From NCBI GenBank assembly GCA_003674045.1, contig PENC01000002.1, forward strand, positions 248,001-312,000: a DNA stretch of 64,000 nucleotides, read 5' to 3'. Below are positions 1 through 9,728 of this stretch, piece after piece. Each line of letters begins with the position of its first letter. Within the stretch, counting starts at the first letter, position 1. The notes below the pieces were generated by a model. The model saw nothing but the letters and a program-made list of their open reading frames with translations. It was not told the origin of the DNA and did no database searches. Position numbers and translations under genes: made by a program. The DNA comes from Streptomyces griseocarneus. GTDB taxonomy: Bacteria; Actinomycetota; Actinomycetes; Streptomycetales; Streptomycetaceae.

Positions 1-1
1 C

Positions 2-298
2 TGCGACACGCCCGCCGGACTCAAGGAACTCGTCGGGGACGAGGTGCGCGTGGAACTGGTCTGGCGCGACGAGCCCCCGCTGCACGTCCCCGAGGTCGCC
101 GCGCTGCGCGACGCGGCCACCGCCACGGGCCGCCGCTGGTCGCTGCGGCTCGCCCCGGCGGAGGCACGCGCGGCGGTCGCCGCGGTGACCGGCGGCCCCG
201 CCTTCGCCGCGCTGGACGACTTCACCCTTGCCACGCCGAGCCTGGAGGACGTCTACCTGGCGCTCGGCGGCCGTACGGAAGGACTGGTGAAGGCGTGA
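2..298 (+). CDS. ABC transporter ATP-binding protein, C-terminal fragment
   Basis: Only the last ~98 codons are in the window; the nucleotide-binding motifs lie upstream. The reading frame is open from base 2 to the TGA ending at 298. The end (ATPSLEDVYLALGG) matches the C-terminal extension of ABC-2/daunorubicin-type exporter ATPases, where 'SLEDVFL' is typical. The next gene, on the same strand, encodes a six-helix permease, which supports an ATPase-permease export pair. The substrate cannot be inferred. Confidence 0.7.
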   Translation, partial: CDTPAGLKELVGDEVRVELVWRDEPPLHVPEVAALRDAATATGRRWSLRLAPAEARAAVAAVTGGPAFAALDDFTLATPSLEDVYLALGGRTEGLVKA

Positions 299-356
299 GC
301 GCGTGTACGAGCCGTGCGGCCGGACGCCGGTCCGTACCGAAGAGGAGCAACGCGGC

Positions 357-1193
357 GTGAGTGCTGTATCCGCAGAAGCGGCACCCGGGCGGACCCGGGC
401 CGGAGGGCGGAGCCGCCCGCGGCCGGACGGCGCGAGCGCCGCGCCGCTCGCGCCGAGGGCGCGGCTGCTGCCGTCGCTGGCCGCGGTCTACCGGGCGCAG
501 CTGTCGCGGGCCCGGGTGGCCCGGATCCCGCTGCTGTTCGTGGCGACGTTCCAGTCCGTCGGCATCATGATCATGATGCGCGGGGTGGTCGACGGCGGCG
601 ACGACGCGCGGTTCGTGGTCGCCGGGTCGAGCGTGCTGGTCGTCGCGTTCGTCGCGCTGAACCTGCTCGCCCAGTACTTCGGGCAGCTGCGCGCGAGCGG
701 CGGACTCGACCACTACGCGACGCTGCCGGTGCCGCCCGCCGCGGTGGTGCTGGGGGCGGCCGCCGCGTACGCCTCGTTCACGGTGCCCGGGACGGCCGTC
801 ACGGCCGTGGTGGGGAGCTTGTTGTTCAAGCTGCCCCTGGGGCATCTGTGGATCATCGCCGCGGTGGTCCCGCTGGCCGGGGCGGCGCTGGCCGGCCTCG
901 GCGCGGCGCTGGGGCTGCTCGCGCCGCGGCAGGAGCTGGCGACGCTGTGCGGACAGCTGGGCATGTCCGCGGCCCTGCTGCTGGGCGTCCTGCCGACCAC
1001 CCACATGCCCACCCTCGTCCTCTGGGCGCGGGATCTGCTGCCGTCCACGTACGGCGTGGAGGCCATGGCCCGGACCTTCGACGCGCGGCCCGACTGGGCC
1101 GCCGTCGCCGCCGACCTGGGCGTGTGCGCGGCGGTGGGCGTGGTGTCGCTGGCCGCCGCGACGTGGGCGTACCGCAGGGCGGCCGTACGATGA
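357..1193 (+). CDS. ABC-2 type transporter permease
   Basis: About 278 aa, with an Ala/Arg/Pro-rich N-terminus and then about six hydrophobic segments (for example IPLLFVATFQSVGIMIMM and LWIIAAVVPLAGAALAG). This is the usual layout of an ABC-2 membrane subunit. GTG 357 is chosen because AGGAG lies 9 nt upstream; an in-frame upstream start at 303 has no comparable site. It follows the ATPase fragment directly, so the two probably form one exporter in the cytoplasmic membrane. Its stop overlaps the next start (ATGA), suggesting translational coupling. Confidence 0.75.
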   Translation: MSAVSAEAAPGRTRAGGRSRPRPDGASAAPLAPRARLLPSLAAVYRAQLSRARVARIPLLFVATFQSVGIMIMMRGVVDGGDDARFVVAGSSVLVVAFVALNLLAQYFGQLRASGGLDHYATLPVPPAAVVLGAAAAYASFTVPGTAVTAVVGSLLFKLPLGHLWIIAAVVPLAGAALAGLGAALGLLAPRQELATLCGQLGMSAALLLGVLPTTHMPTLVLWARDLLPSTYGVEAMARTFDARPDWAAVAADLGVCAAVGVVSLAAATWAYRRAAVR

Positions 1194-1846
1194 CGCGCCA
1201 CGACGGGCCTCCTGCCACCCAGGACCCCGTGTCCACCTGGCACGATGGCAGGGTGACCGCACCCGCACCGCAGACGCCGCACGACCCGATCCCCGCCGAC
1301 GGAACCACCGACAAGCGGGATCCCGCGCTGCGCACCGAGCTCCTGGAGGCCGTGCTCATCGGGGTGGCCGTGACCCTCACCGGGGTGCTGCTGGCGCTGA
1401 CGTGGCTGTGGCTGGCCCCGCGCGTACCGCTGGTCTCGGACGGCCGGGCCGTCTATCTGAAGAACTCCGAGGGCGAGCAGGCCATCGGCGCGGACGGCAC
1501 GTTCGCGCTGCTGGGGCTGGGCTTCGGTGTGGTGACCGCCGCCGCGGTCTTCCTCTTCCGCCGCCGCGGCGGCATGCCGCTGGTGGCCGCCCTGGCCCTC
1601 GGCTCCCTGCTGGCCTCGGTCGTCGGCTGGCGCCTGGGCGTCTGGCTCGGCCCGGGCCAGGACGTCGTCGCGTCCGCGAAGGCCGCGGGCAAGGGCGTCG
1701 TCTTCGACGCCCCCCTGAAAATCGCGGCGAAGGGCGTCCTGCTGGCGTGGCCGCTGGCGGCGATGGTGGTCCACCTCTGCCTCACGGCGGCATTCGGCCC
1801 CCGCGACCCGGAACCGGTACCGCACTGGCCGACGCTGGAGGCTTGA
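1190..1846 (+). CDS. DUF2567-like membrane protein
   Basis: 218 aa with four hydrophobic segments: one after a ~45-aa polar N-terminus (LLEAVLIGVAVTLTGVLLAL), then TFALLGLGFGVVTAAAVF, MPLVAALALGSLLASVVGW and GVLLAWPLAAMVVHLCL. It resembles the actinobacterial DUF2567 family, which has no known function. ATG 1190 overlaps the permease stop; GTG 1253 (preceded by GGCAGG) is a plausible shorter start. It sits at the end of the ABC operon, but a role in export is only inference. Confidence 0.65.
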   Translation: MTRHDGPPATQDPVSTWHDGRVTAPAPQTPHDPIPADGTTDKRDPALRTELLEAVLIGVAVTLTGVLLALTWLWLAPRVPLVSDGRAVYLKNSEGEQAIGADGTFALLGLGFGVVTAAAVFLFRRRGGMPLVAALALGSLLASVVGWRLGVWLGPGQDVVASAKAAGKGVVFDAPLKIAAKGVLLAWPLAAMVVHLCLTAAFGPRDPEPVPHWPTLEA

Positions 1847-1911
1847 GCCGCTGATGGTTGCTGTGGGTGGAAAAGTTTTTTCTGGGGGCTTCGCCCCCAG
1901 CCCCCCGTCAG

Positions 1912-2001
1912 GGGGCGCCCCGTAGGGGCGCGGGGAACTGCGCGACCAGCCACGACGGACCCGCAGACGCCGCCGCCCCCACGAGGCACCTCAGTGGGCG
2001 C
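1912..2001 (+). repeat. Dispersed intergenic repeat, copy a
   Basis: Core GGGGCGCGGGGAACTGCGCG at 1925-1944, followed by A, CCAGCC, CCCGCAG and GAGGCACC...GTGGGCGCA. A GGGGGCTTCGCCCCC hairpin lies just before it (1882-1900). It occupies the gap between the DUF2567 stop and the bL37 stop, i.e. between converging genes. Confidence 0.8.
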
Positions 2002-2021
2002 AGCCCTGAAAGGCGGTCACC

Positions 2022-2096
2022 CTACGCCGGGTGACGCCCGTGGTTCGCTCGGTTCTTCTTGAGGCGCCAGCGGCGCTTGCGGGTGCGCTTCGACAT
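2022..2096 (-). CDS. 50S ribosomal protein bL37 (24 aa)
   Basis: A 24-codon gene (MSKRTRKRRWRLKKNRANHG, then RHPA) with a strong AGGGAGG site ~5 nt before the ATG. Sequence, size and basic character match bL37, the actinobacterial large-subunit microprotein first seen in mycobacterial ribosome structures; the K/R-rich start and the 'ANHG+.P' end are conserved there. It is divergent from phoD and ends beside repeat copy a. Identification rests on memory of the family motif, since a 24-aa match has little statistical weight. Confidence 0.72.
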   Translation of the reverse strand: MSKRTRKRRWRLKKNRANHGRHPA

Positions 2097-2252
2097 GAGC
2101 CCTCCCTGAAACCGAAGACGTGGAGCGGCAGAAGAACAGCCCCACCCCACGGTGATAGCCGAGCGCAGCGGCGTGGTCCAGAGCCCCCGCAATCGGACGA
2201 AGCGTCAGCTTTCGTCCCGGCCGCCCCCTACCCGGAGGTAAGGTGATGGCCC

Positions 2253-3920
2253 GTGACCGAAAACGACCGGATATCCCAGATATCGCGCCGCACCGCCGTC
2301 ACGGCCGCCGCGGCCACCGCCGCCCTGCTCCCCTTCGCCACGGCCCCGGCACGCGCCGCGGGCAACGGCAGCAGCAACGGCGACAGCGGCCCGCAGCCCG
2401 CCTTCCTGCACGGCGTCGCCTCCGGCGACCCGCTCCCCGACGGCATCCTGCTGTGGACGCGCGTGACCCCCACCCCGGACGCCGTCCCCGGCTCGGGAAT
2501 CGGCCCGGACGTCGAGGTCGGCTGGGAGGTCGCCGAGGACGAGTCGTTCGGCAAGGTCGTCGCCCGCGGCACCGCCGCCGCGACGGCCGCGGGCGACCAC
2601 ACCGTCAAGGCCGACGTACGCGGCCTGCGCCCGGCCACCACGTACTGGTTCCGCTTCGCCGCGGGCGGCGTGCGCTCCCCCGCGGCCCGTACGCGGACGG
2701 CCCCCGGTCACGACGCCGCCGCCCCCGGCCTCCGCTTCGGCGTGGTGTCCTGCGCCAACTGGGAGTCGGGGCACTTCTCCGCCTACCGCCACCTCGCCGC
2801 CCGCCGCGATCTGGACGCGGTGCTGCACCTCGGCGACTACATCTACGAGTACAAGTCGGGCGAATACCCGGCCGCGAAGTACGTCGTCCGCCCGCACAAG
2901 CCGGCGCACGAGATCGTCACACTCGCCGACTACCGTACCCGGCACGGCCATTACAAGACGGACGCCGACCTCCAGGCCCTGCACCACGCGCACCCCGTCG
3001 TGGCGATCTGGGACGACCACGAGTTCGCGGACGACGCCTGGTCGGGCGGCGCCGTGAACCACACCCCGGGCGCGGAGGGCGACTGGTCGGAGCGGATGGC
3101 CGCGGCGAAGCGCGCGTACTTCGAGTGGATGCCCGTCCGGCCCTCGGTCGAGGGCACCACCTACCGGCGGCTGCGCTTCGGCAAGCTCGCCGACCTGCAC
3201 CTGCTGGACCTGCGGTCCTTCCGTTCGCAGCAGGTGCGCAAGGGCAGCGGCAAGGTGGACGACCCGGAGCGCACCATCACCGGGCGCGCCCAGCTCGACT
3301 GGCTCAAGTCGGGGCTGGCGTCCTCCGACACCACATGGCGGCTCATCGGCAACCCCGTGATGATGGCCCCGGTCGCCTTCGGGGCCCTGCCGTCGCACCT
3401 GCTGGAGCCGCTCGCGAAACTGCTGGGGCTGCCCACGGGCGGTCTGGCCGTCAACACCGACCAGTGGGACGGCTACACGGACGACCGGCGCGAGCTGCTG
3501 GCCCACCTCTCCGACCGCGGCATCCGCAACACGGTCTTCCTGACCGGCGACATCCACATGGCGTGGGCCAACGACGTGCCGAAGACGGCCGCGACGTATC
3601 CCCTCTCCTCCTCCGTCGCCACCGAGTTCGTGGTCACCTCGGTGACCGCCGACAACTTCGACGAGACGCTGCACGTCGCGCCGCACACGGTGTCCCTCCC
3701 CGCGGTCGCGGCGGTCAAGGCCGCCAACCGGCACGTGAAGTGGGTCGACATGGACTCGCACGGCTACGGCGTCCTCGACGTCACGGCGGAGCGGACGCAG
3801 ATGGACTACTACGTCCTGTCCGACAAACGCGACCCCAGGGCGACGTCCTCCTGGACCCGCTCGTACCGCACCCTGTCGGGAACGCAGCGCATGGAACGGG
3901 TGAAGTCACCGGTGCGGTGA
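2253..3920 (+). CDS. phoD: Alkaline phosphatase PhoD, Tat-secreted
   Basis: 555 aa. It has a twin-arginine signal (ISRRTAVT at ~10-17, then an Ala-rich h-region ending ARAA), the PhoD N-terminal beta domain ([22 protein letters not shown]), and the metallophosphatase motifs [10 protein letters not shown] (~190-199), WDDHEF (~253) and GDIHMAW (~432). Such enzymes are Ca/Fe-dependent extracellular phosphodi/monoesterases that release phosphate from organic esters. GTG 2253 gives a complete Tat peptide; GGAGG (2233) and AAGG (2240) lie upstream. I saw no clear PHO box. Confidence 0.9.
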   Translation: MTENDRISQISRRTAVTAAAATAALLPFATAPARAAGNGSSNGDSGPQPAFLHGVASGDPLPDGILLWTRVTPTPDAVPGSGIGPDVEVGWEVAEDESFGKVVARGTAAATAAGDHTVKADVRGLRPATTYWFRFAAGGVRSPAARTRTAPGHDAAAPGLRFGVVSCANWESGHFSAYRHLAARRDLDAVLHLGDYIYEYKSGEYPAAKYVVRPHKPAHEIVTLADYRTRHGHYKTDADLQALHHAHPVVAIWDDHEFADDAWSGGAVNHTPGAEGDWSERMAAAKRAYFEWMPVRPSVEGTTYRRLRFGKLADLHLLDLRSFRSQQVRKGSGKVDDPERTITGRAQLDWLKSGLASSDTTWRLIGNPVMMAPVAFGALPSHLLEPLAKLLGLPTGGLAVNTDQWDGYTDDRRELLAHLSDRGIRNTVFLTGDIHMAWANDVPKTAATYPLSSSVATEFVVTSVTADNFDETLHVAPHTVSLPAVAAVKAANRHVKWVDMDSHGYGVLDVTAERTQMDYYVLSDKRDPRATSSWTRSYRTLSGTQRMERVKSPVR

Positions 3921-3933
3921 CCTCGTGCCGGGG

Positions 3934-4028
3934 TTGCGCCCACCGGGATGCCTCTTGCGCTGCGCGCGCGTCTGCGGCCCCGGTGGGGGCTTGTCGCGCA
4001 GTTCCCCGCGCCCCTTACGGAGCGCGCC
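3934..4028 (-). repeat. Dispersed intergenic repeat, copy b
   Basis: Reverse orientation relative to copy a. Perfect core complement at 3994-4014, preceded by GCGCCCACCGGGATGCCTCTT and a CTGCGG block. It lies between the convergent phoD and hydrolase genes, starting 13 nt after the phoD stop. Confidence 0.8.
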
Positions 4029-4036
4029 CGCTGCGA

Positions 4037-4624
4037 TCAGCTCGCCAGCTCCTCCAGGAAAGCAAGCGCGGTCCGCCACGCCGTCTCCGCGGCCTCCGAG
4101 TCGTGATCCGGCAACTCCGGGTCCGTGAACAAATGCCCCGCCCCCGCATACCGGTGGACCTCCACGTCCGCCCCCGCCCGCTGCATCCGCAGGTACCACG
4201 CGTTCAGCCAGTCGTGCGGCTCGAACGGGTCCGGGTCCGCCACATGCAGTTGCACCGGCAGCTCGTCCACGGACGCGCCCTCGGCGAGGTCGGACGTGCC
4301 GTGCAGGAGCAGCAGGCCGCGGGCCTTTTCGTCGGCGAGGGCCAGGTTCTGCGCGATCGAGCCGCCGAGCGAGAAGCCCGCGTAGACCAGGCCGCGCTCC
4401 GACAGCGGGGCCACGGCCAGGACGGCGCGCTTCAGCAGTTCCTCCGTGCCGATCCCGTCCTTGATCGCCATGCCCTCCTCGACGGTGTCCGCCGTCCGCC
4501 CGTCGAAGAGGTCGGGGGTGTGGACCTCGTACCCGGCGGCACGCAGCCGGTCGGCGGCCGCGTGCACCGCGGGGCGCAGGCCGAAGGCCGAATGGAACAG
4601 GACAATCGTGGTAGGGGACGCCAC
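4037..4624 (-). CDS. Dienelactone hydrolase family protein
   Basis: 195 aa alpha/beta hydrolase. The nucleophile elbow GFSLGGS lies near residue 85 (Ser instead of the Cys of true dienelactone hydrolases). The C-terminal catalytic histidine is in YAGAGHLF (~163), and a likely acid lies in the LHVADPDPFEP stretch. GTG 4624 is preceded by AAGGAAG at good spacing. Cytosolic, with no signal peptide. The substrate is unknown; the Ser nucleophile makes a general carboxylesterase more likely than a true dienelactone-ring hydrolase. Divergent from the MscS gene. Confidence 0.8.
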   Translation of the reverse strand: MASPTTIVLFHSAFGLRPAVHAAADRLRAAGYEVHTPDLFDGRTADTVEEGMAIKDGIGTEELLKRAVLAVAPLSERGLVYAGFSLGGSIAQNLALADEKARGLLLLHGTSDLAEGASVDELPVQLHVADPDPFEPHDWLNAWYLRMQRAGADVEVHRYAGAGHLFTDPELPDHDSEAAETAWRTALAFLEELAS

Positions 4625-4726
4625 TGGAGTCACTTCCTTAAAGGTGGATCGCGTTCCCCCATCGTGCCAGTTACGGTCGGAGGGAAGCGTCCACCGGTGA
4701 GCCGCGGCAGGCCGGAAGGAGCCGAG

Positions 4727-5797
4727 GTGTCCATGGACATGGAGGGCATACTGCGCCCGCTGTCCCTCGTCGGCGGCGCGCTCGTCGTCACCGTGATCGT
4801 CGGCTGGGTCGCGGACAAGGCACTGCGCCGCGTCGACGCCCGGAGACCGGAGACCCCGCTGTGGGGTCTGCTGCGCCGGGGCCGCAGGCCGTTCCGGCTG
4901 GTGCTGTTCACGGCACTGCTGCGCGGCGGCCTCCCCTCGGCGGAGCTCGCGTCGTGGAACGAGCGGGTGGTGGGGCAGGCGCTGACGCTGGTGCTGATCG
5001 GGGCGTGCGCGTGGCTGGGGGTGCGGGTCGCCGTCGCCGTGGTGGAGGCGATGTACGCGCGGTACGCCGCCGTGGCCCCCGACCCGGCCCGGGTGCGCCG
5101 GGTGCGGACGCAGGTGACGCTGATCCAGCGGATCGTGGCCGCGGCCATCTGTGTGGTGGCGGCGGCCGCGATGCTGCTGACGTTCCCGGACATGCGCACC
5201 GTCGGGGCGTCGATGCTGGCCTCGGCGGGCCTGATCGGCATCGTGGCCGGTGTGGCCGCGCAGTCGACGCTGCAGAACCTCTTCGCGGGGCTCCAGATCG
5301 CGTTCGGCGACGTGGTGCGCATCGGGGACACGGTCGTGGTGGCCGGCGAATGGGGGAAGGTCGAGGAGATCACCCTCACCTATCTGGTGGTGGCCACCTG
5401 GGACGAGCGGCGCCTCACCATGCCGGTCTCGTACTTCACCAGCAGGCCGTTCGAGAACTGGTCGCGCAACAGCCCGCGGATGACCGGCACCGTCTTCCTC
5501 CACCTGGACCACTCGGCTCCCCTGGAGCTCATGCGCGAGCATCTGCACCAGGTGCTCAAGGCGTCCCTGGAGTGGGACGAGCGGGGCTGGGGCCTGGTGA
5601 TCACGGACACCACCCCGACCACGATCCAGGTGCGGGCGCTGGTGACCGCGAAGGACGCCGACGACCTGTGGGCGCTGCGCTGCATGGTGCGCGAGCGCCT
5701 GATCGGGTGGCTGCGGCGCGAGCACCCGTACGCGCTGCCGCGGCTGAACACCGCGCCCGCGCCCGACGCACCGGAGGCCTCCACGGCGCCCGGGTGA
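4727..5797 (+). CDS. Mechanosensitive ion channel MscS
   Basis: 356 aa. Three N-terminal membrane helices (LSLVGGALVVTVIVGWV; QALTLVLIGACAWLGV; RIVAAAICVVAAAAMLL) are followed by the Gly/Ala-rich pore helix and MscS beta-domain (GIVAGVAAQSTLQNLFAGLQ...GDTVVVAGEWGKVEEI), ending in FENWSRNSPR. It would open under membrane tension to release osmolytes. GTG 4727 has AAGGAG 5 nt upstream; ATG 4733 is also possible. It converges on the antiporter gene with a 28-nt gap. Confidence 0.88.
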   Translation: MSMDMEGILRPLSLVGGALVVTVIVGWVADKALRRVDARRPETPLWGLLRRGRRPFRLVLFTALLRGGLPSAELASWNERVVGQALTLVLIGACAWLGVRVAVAVVEAMYARYAAVAPDPARVRRVRTQVTLIQRIVAAAICVVAAAAMLLTFPDMRTVGASMLASAGLIGIVAGVAAQSTLQNLFAGLQIAFGDVVRIGDTVVVAGEWGKVEEITLTYLVVATWDERRLTMPVSYFTSRPFENWSRNSPRMTGTVFLHLDHSAPLELMREHLHQVLKASLEWDERGWGLVITDTTPTTIQVRALVTAKDADDLWALRCMVRERLIGWLRREHPYALPRLNTAPAPDAPEASTAPG

Positions 5798-5825
5798 GCG
5801 CCGGGTGAGCGCCCAGGCCGAGCCG

Positions 5826-7418
5826 TCAGCCGCCGCGCAGGCTGCGGACGTCCAGGTGGCGCAGTACCCGGTCGACGATCTCGGGGTCGGCGCCGGGCTC
5901 GCTGCGGGCGGCGAGCACCTCGTGGCGGGCGGCGGAGAGCATCTCGCCCTGGATGCGCTGGACGGTGCGGATGCGTTCGACGCGTCGGGCGTGGGCCTCG
6001 CGCCGTTCCTCGTCGAGCATGTCGGGGCTGATGCGGGCGCCGACATCGTAGGCGCGCCGTTTGAGCTGTTCGACGAGGTCGTCGGCGAGCTCCTCGGCCT
6101 GCTCGATCTCCAGGAGCCGGAGCTTGGCGGCCTTGGCGGCGCGGATGGCCAGGTGTCGCGCGAACTCCCGCTCGGCGTCGGTGTCGGACTGCACGCCCAG
6201 CTTCCGCACCAGCGCGGGGAGGGTGAGGCCCTGGACGACGAGGGTGGCCATGATGACGGCGAAGGCGACGAAGAGGATCTCGTCGCGGCCGGGGAAGGGC
6301 GAGCCGTCGTCCGTGGTGAGCGGGATGGCGAGGGCCAGGGCCACGGAGGCCACCCCGCGCATCCCGGACCACCACATGATCACGGTCTCGCGCCAGCTCA
6401 GCGGGATGTCCTCGTCGATGTCCCGGCGGCTGTGCAGCCGTTTCGCGAGCCAGGCGGCGGGCAGCAGCCACAGCAGCCGTACGCCGACGACGACCCCGAC
6501 GACGGCGGCGCTGACGCCGAGCATCTGGCCCCAGCGGCCCGAGGCGACGCCGAAGACATTGTGGAGTTCAAGGCCGATGAGGCCGAAGGCCACGCCCGTG
6601 ACGAGGGTGTCGACGACCTCCCAGAAGGTGTGGCCGGCGAGGCGCCCGAGGACGTCGTCGGCGTCCATGGCGTACTCGGCGAGGAAGAGCGCGGAGGTGA
6701 GCACGGCGAGCACCCCGGAGCCCTTGAACTCCTCGGCGAGGACGTACGAGACGAAGGGCACGAGCAGCGTCAGGCCGATCTGGAGCGTGGCGTCGCCGAG
6801 CCGGTCCATGAGCCGTTTGGCCAGCCAGCCCAGCGCCAGGCCGACCGCCACGGCCACCACGGCGGAGAGCACCAGGTCGCCGATCGCGCCCCGCACCGAG
6901 AAGCTGCCGCTGACGGCCGCGGCGATGGCCACGTGGTACAGCACGATCGCGGTGACGTCGTTGAAGAGGCCCTCGCCCTCCAGGATCGACACCAGCCGGC
7001 GCGGCAGTCCGAGGGAGCCCGCGACGGCGGTGGCGGCGACGGGGTCGGGCGGGGCCACGAGGGCGCCGAGCGCGACGGCCGCGGCCAGGGAGACGCCCGG
7101 GACGACGGCGTTGGCCACCACGGCGACGGCGGCCGTGGTCACGAAGACGAGCGCGACGGCGAGCAGGAAGATCGGCCGCAGATTGGCCGTGAACTGCCGC
7201 CAGGAGGTGCGCTGCACCGAGGCGTAGAGGAGCGGTGGCAGCACCAGCGGGAGGATGAACTCGGGCGGTACGTCCACGTCGGGCACGAACGGCAGCAGCG
7301 CGAGGACGATCCCGGCCAGCGTCATGAGCACCGGTGACGGCAGCCCGAGCCGGTCCGCGAGGGGGACCATGACGACCGCCCCGATGAGCAGGACGAACAG
7401 CAGGGCGAGCTGATCCAC
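5826..7418 (-). CDS. Na+/H+ antiporter, CPA1 family
   Basis: 530 aa with about 12 membrane helices over the first ~400 residues and a charged cytosolic C-terminus of ~120 aa (the ISPDMLDEERREAHARR region). The EGEGLFNDVTAIVL segment carries the conserved FND motif of CPA1 exchangers, and DPVAATAV precedes it. It exchanges cytosolic Na+ for protons. GTG 7418 is chosen because GGAGGGC precedes it. The neighbouring MscS suggests an ion and osmotic stress context, though the genes are convergent rather than co-transcribed. Confidence 0.88.
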   Translation of the reverse strand: MDQLALLFVLLIGAVVMVPLADRLGLPSPVLMTLAGIVLALLPFVPDVDVPPEFILPLVLPPLLYASVQRTSWRQFTANLRPIFLLAVALVFVTTAAVAVVANAVVPGVSLAAAVALGALVAPPDPVAATAVAGSLGLPRRLVSILEGEGLFNDVTAIVLYHVAIAAAVSGSFSVRGAIGDLVLSAVVAVAVGLALGWLAKRLMDRLGDATLQIGLTLLVPFVSYVLAEEFKGSGVLAVLTSALFLAEYAMDADDVLGRLAGHTFWEVVDTLVTGVAFGLIGLELHNVFGVASGRWGQMLGVSAAVVGVVVGVRLLWLLPAAWLAKRLHSRRDIDEDIPLSWRETVIMWWSGMRGVASVALALAIPLTTDDGSPFPGRDEILFVAFAVIMATLVVQGLTLPALVRKLGVQSDTDAEREFARHLAIRAAKAAKLRLLEIEQAEELADDLVEQLKRRAYDVGARISPDMLDEERREAHARRVERIRTVQRIQGEMLSAARHEVLAARSEPGADPEIVDRVLRHLDVRSLRGG

Positions 7419-7480
7419 GGATGCCCTCCGGGCGGCGCGTGCGGCATTCGAACACGCCCAGCCTGCCATGAAAGGGATCA

Positions 7481-7500
7481 ATCACCCCATTCGGGGTGAT
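7481..7500 (-). terminator. Hairpin between GNAT gene and antiporter
   Basis: ATCACCCC-ATTC-GGGGTGAT, an 8-bp perfect stem with a 4-nt loop. It lies 60 nt past the GNAT stop on the minus strand and upstream of the antiporter start, so it most likely ends the lspA-rluD-GNAT transcript. No strong U-run follows. Confidence 0.5.
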
Positions 7501-7561
7501 CCTGTCCGGGCACCCTGTTCAGGGAGCCCGTCCGTTCACGCCGCCCCGGGCATCCCCGGAG

Positions 7562-8044
7562 TCACAGCGCCTTGGTCATCGCCCGGTGGGGTATGCCGCT
7601 GCCCTCGTCGAACTCCGGCCCGTGCGCCGCGTAGCCCAGCCGCTCGTAGAAGCCGAGGGCGTGCGTCTGGGCCTCCAGGTAGACCCTGGTCAGCCCCAGC
7701 CGCCGGGCCTCCTCCTCCACGGCGCGCACGAGGCGGACGCCCAGGCCGGTGCCGCGCGCGGCGCGGCCGACGGCGAGCCGCCCGAGGACGGCCGTCGTGT
7801 CGTCGGTGACGCCGGCGTGGCCGTACTTCTTCCGGGCGGCCGGGCCGTGGAGGAAGCGGACCGTGCCCACAGGGCCGTCCGGGCCCGCGGCCAGGAAGTG
7901 GACGGCGTCCGTGTCGTACGCGTCCATCTCCTCGGCCTCGGGGACGCCCTGCTCCGCCACGAAGACCTCGCGGCGCACGGAGTGGCAGCCGTCCAGCTCG
8001 TCGAGGCCGACACGGCGGACCGGCACGGGCGCGGCAGAGGTCAC
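7562..8044 (-). CDS. GNAT family N-acetyltransferase
   Basis: 160 aa. The acetyl-CoA motif A is [21 protein letters not shown] (RGTGLG pyrophosphate loop), followed by the [11 protein letters not shown] motif B. It resembles ElaA-type/GNAT enzymes with an N-terminal [15 protein letters not shown] stretch. The acceptor is unknown. GTG 8044 overlaps the rluD stop by 4 nt (GTGA), indicating coupling to rluD and lspA. Confidence 0.82.
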   Translation of the reverse strand: MTSAAPVPVRRVGLDELDGCHSVRREVFVAEQGVPEAEEMDAYDTDAVHFLAAGPDGPVGTVRFLHGPAARKKYGHAGVTDDTTAVLGRLAVGRAARGTGLGVRLVRAVEEEARRLGLTRVYLEAQTHALGFYERLGYAAHGPEFDEGSGIPHRAMTKAL

Positions 8045-8982
8045 GAGCTCTCCGCCCGGACGGTCTCCAGGGCGTTGCGCAGGTCCTCGGGGTACTCGCT
8101 CTCGAACTCCACCCAGCGGCCGTCCGAGGGGTGCTCGAAGCCGAGGCGGACGGCGTGCAGCCACTGGCGGGTGAGCTTCAGGCGCTTGGCGAGCGTGGGG
8201 TCGGCGCCGTAGGTCATGTCGCCGACGCAGGGGTGCCGGTGCGCGGACATGTGCACGCGGATCTGGTGCGTACGGCCGGTCTCCAGCTTGACGTCGAGCA
8301 GGCTGGCGGCGCGGAACGCCTCGATCAGGTCGTAGTGGGTCACGGACGGCTTGCCGTCGGCGATGACCGCCCACTTGTAGTCGTGGCTGGGGTGACGGCC
8401 GATCGGGGCGTCGATGGTGCCGCTCATCGGGTCGGGGTGGCCCTGGACGAGCGTGTGGTAGCGCTTGTCGACGGTGCGCTCGCGGAACTGCTGCTTGAGC
8501 AGGGTGTAGGCGCGCTCGGACTTGGCGACGACCATGAGGCCGGAGGTGCCGACGTCCAGGCGGTGCACGATGCCCTGACGCTCGGCGGCACCCGAGGTGG
8601 AGATGCGGTAGCCCGCGGCGGCCAGGCCGCCGATCACGGTGGGGCCGGTCCAGCCGGGGCTGGGGTGCGCGGCCACGCCGACCGGCTTGACGATCACGAC
8701 GATGTCCTCGTCGTCGTGGACGATCTCCATGCCCTCGACGGGCTCGGCGACGATCTGCACGGGCGCGGGGGCCGCGGGCATCTCGACCTCCAGCCAGGCC
8801 CCGCCGGTCACCCGGTCGGACTTCCCGGCCGCGGCCCCGTCGAGCTGGACCTTGCCCGCCGCCGCCAGCTCCGCCGCCTTGGTGCGGGAGAAGCCGAACA
8901 TACGGGCGATGGCGGCGTCGACACGCTCGCCTTCGAGGCCATCGGGTACGGGCAGGGCGCGGATCTCCGGAATGGTGCTCAC
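8041..8982 (-). CDS. rluD: RluA/RluD family pseudouridine synthase
   Basis: 313 aa. An S4 RNA-binding domain (~20-60) is followed by the pseudouridine synthase domain with the catalytic motif HRLDVGTSG (Asp at ~142), and later [12 protein letters not shown]. RluD enzymes isomerise uridines in helix 69 of 23S rRNA; the specific target here is inferred. GTG 8982 sits 69 nt after lspA. There is no Shine-Dalgarno; the hexamer CATACT ends 6 nt before the GTG, so an internal leaderless transcript is conceivable. Partnership with lspA is common in bacteria. Confidence 0.88.
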   Translation of the reverse strand: MSTIPEIRALPVPDGLEGERVDAAIARMFGFSRTKAAELAAAGKVQLDGAAAGKSDRVTGGAWLEVEMPAAPAPVQIVAEPVEGMEIVHDDEDIVVIVKPVGVAAHPSPGWTGPTVIGGLAAAGYRISTSGAAERQGIVHRLDVGTSGLMVVAKSERAYTLLKQQFRERTVDKRYHTLVQGHPDPMSGTIDAPIGRHPSHDYKWAVIADGKPSVTHYDLIEAFRAASLLDVKLETGRTHQIRVHMSAHRHPCVGDMTYGADPTLAKRLKLTRQWLHAVRLGFEHPSDGRWVEFESEYPEDLRNALETVRAESS

Positions 8983-9051
8983 CCGTCGAGTATGACGGAC
9001 GGCTCCGACAGGCCCGCACGCCAGCGTCCGCGAGGGGCCCGCCGCGGCCCG

Positions 9052-9654
9052 CTACTGCTTGTCGGAGGCGGCCGTCTCGTCGGCCTCGGAGGTCCGCCGG
9101 TCGTCGTGGACGGTGCCGTCCGGGTCGAGACCGCGGAAGGAGAGGATCACGATCAGGAAGCCGCCGCAGACGATCGCGGAGTCCGCGAGGTTGAAGACCG
9201 CGAAGTTCGCGGGGGCGATGAAGTCCACCACGCCGCCCTGGAGGTTCCCCGGCGAGCGGAAGATCCGGTCGGTGAGGTTGCCGAGCGCACCGCCGAGCAG
9301 CAGCCCGAGCGCGATCGCCCAGGGCAGGCTGTAGAGCTTGCGGGCGATCCGGGCGATGACCACGATCACGACGGCGGCGATGAACGTGAAGACGATCGTC
9401 ATGGCCTCGCCGATGCTGAAGGCGGCGCCGCGGTTGCGCTGGACCTCCAGCTGCAGCCAGGTGCCGATCACCTCGATCGGGTCGTGGTGCTCCAGGTAGG
9501 CCACCACGAGGAGCTTGCTGACCAGGTCGAGGACGTAGGCGAACGCGGCCACCCCGAGGAGCACGGCGATGCGCCGTCCGCCCTTGGCGCCGCCCGGCAG
9601 GTCGGCTTCCGCTCCGTTTCCGGGCGTGCCGGTGGTCTGTTCCGCCTCTGTCAC
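9052..9654 (-). CDS. lspA: Signal peptidase II (lipoprotein)
   Basis: 200 aa with four transmembrane helices. It carries the family motifs [14 protein letters not shown] and [20 protein letters not shown]; the Asp of VVDF and the Asp of NLADS are the catalytic pair. It cleaves the signal peptide of diacylglyceryl-modified prolipoproteins in the cytoplasmic membrane. GTG 9654 follows GAAGGA. The C-terminal ~25 residues are polar and variable. It is 74 nt downstream of the DksA-like gene and upstream of rluD. Confidence 0.93.
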   Translation of the reverse strand: MTEAEQTTGTPGNGAEADLPGGAKGGRRIAVLLGVAAFAYVLDLVSKLLVVAYLEHHDPIEVIGTWLQLEVQRNRGAAFSIGEAMTIVFTFIAAVVIVVIARIARKLYSLPWAIALGLLLGGALGNLTDRIFRSPGNLQGGVVDFIAPANFAVFNLADSAIVCGGFLIVILSFRGLDPDGTVHDDRRTSEADETAASDKQ

Positions 9655-9728
9655 GTGAGTCCTTCGACGTCTCGTACCGCGCTCCTGCGTGCTTGAGGAC
9701 GAGGGTACGGCACGCGCGCGGGGGCGGT

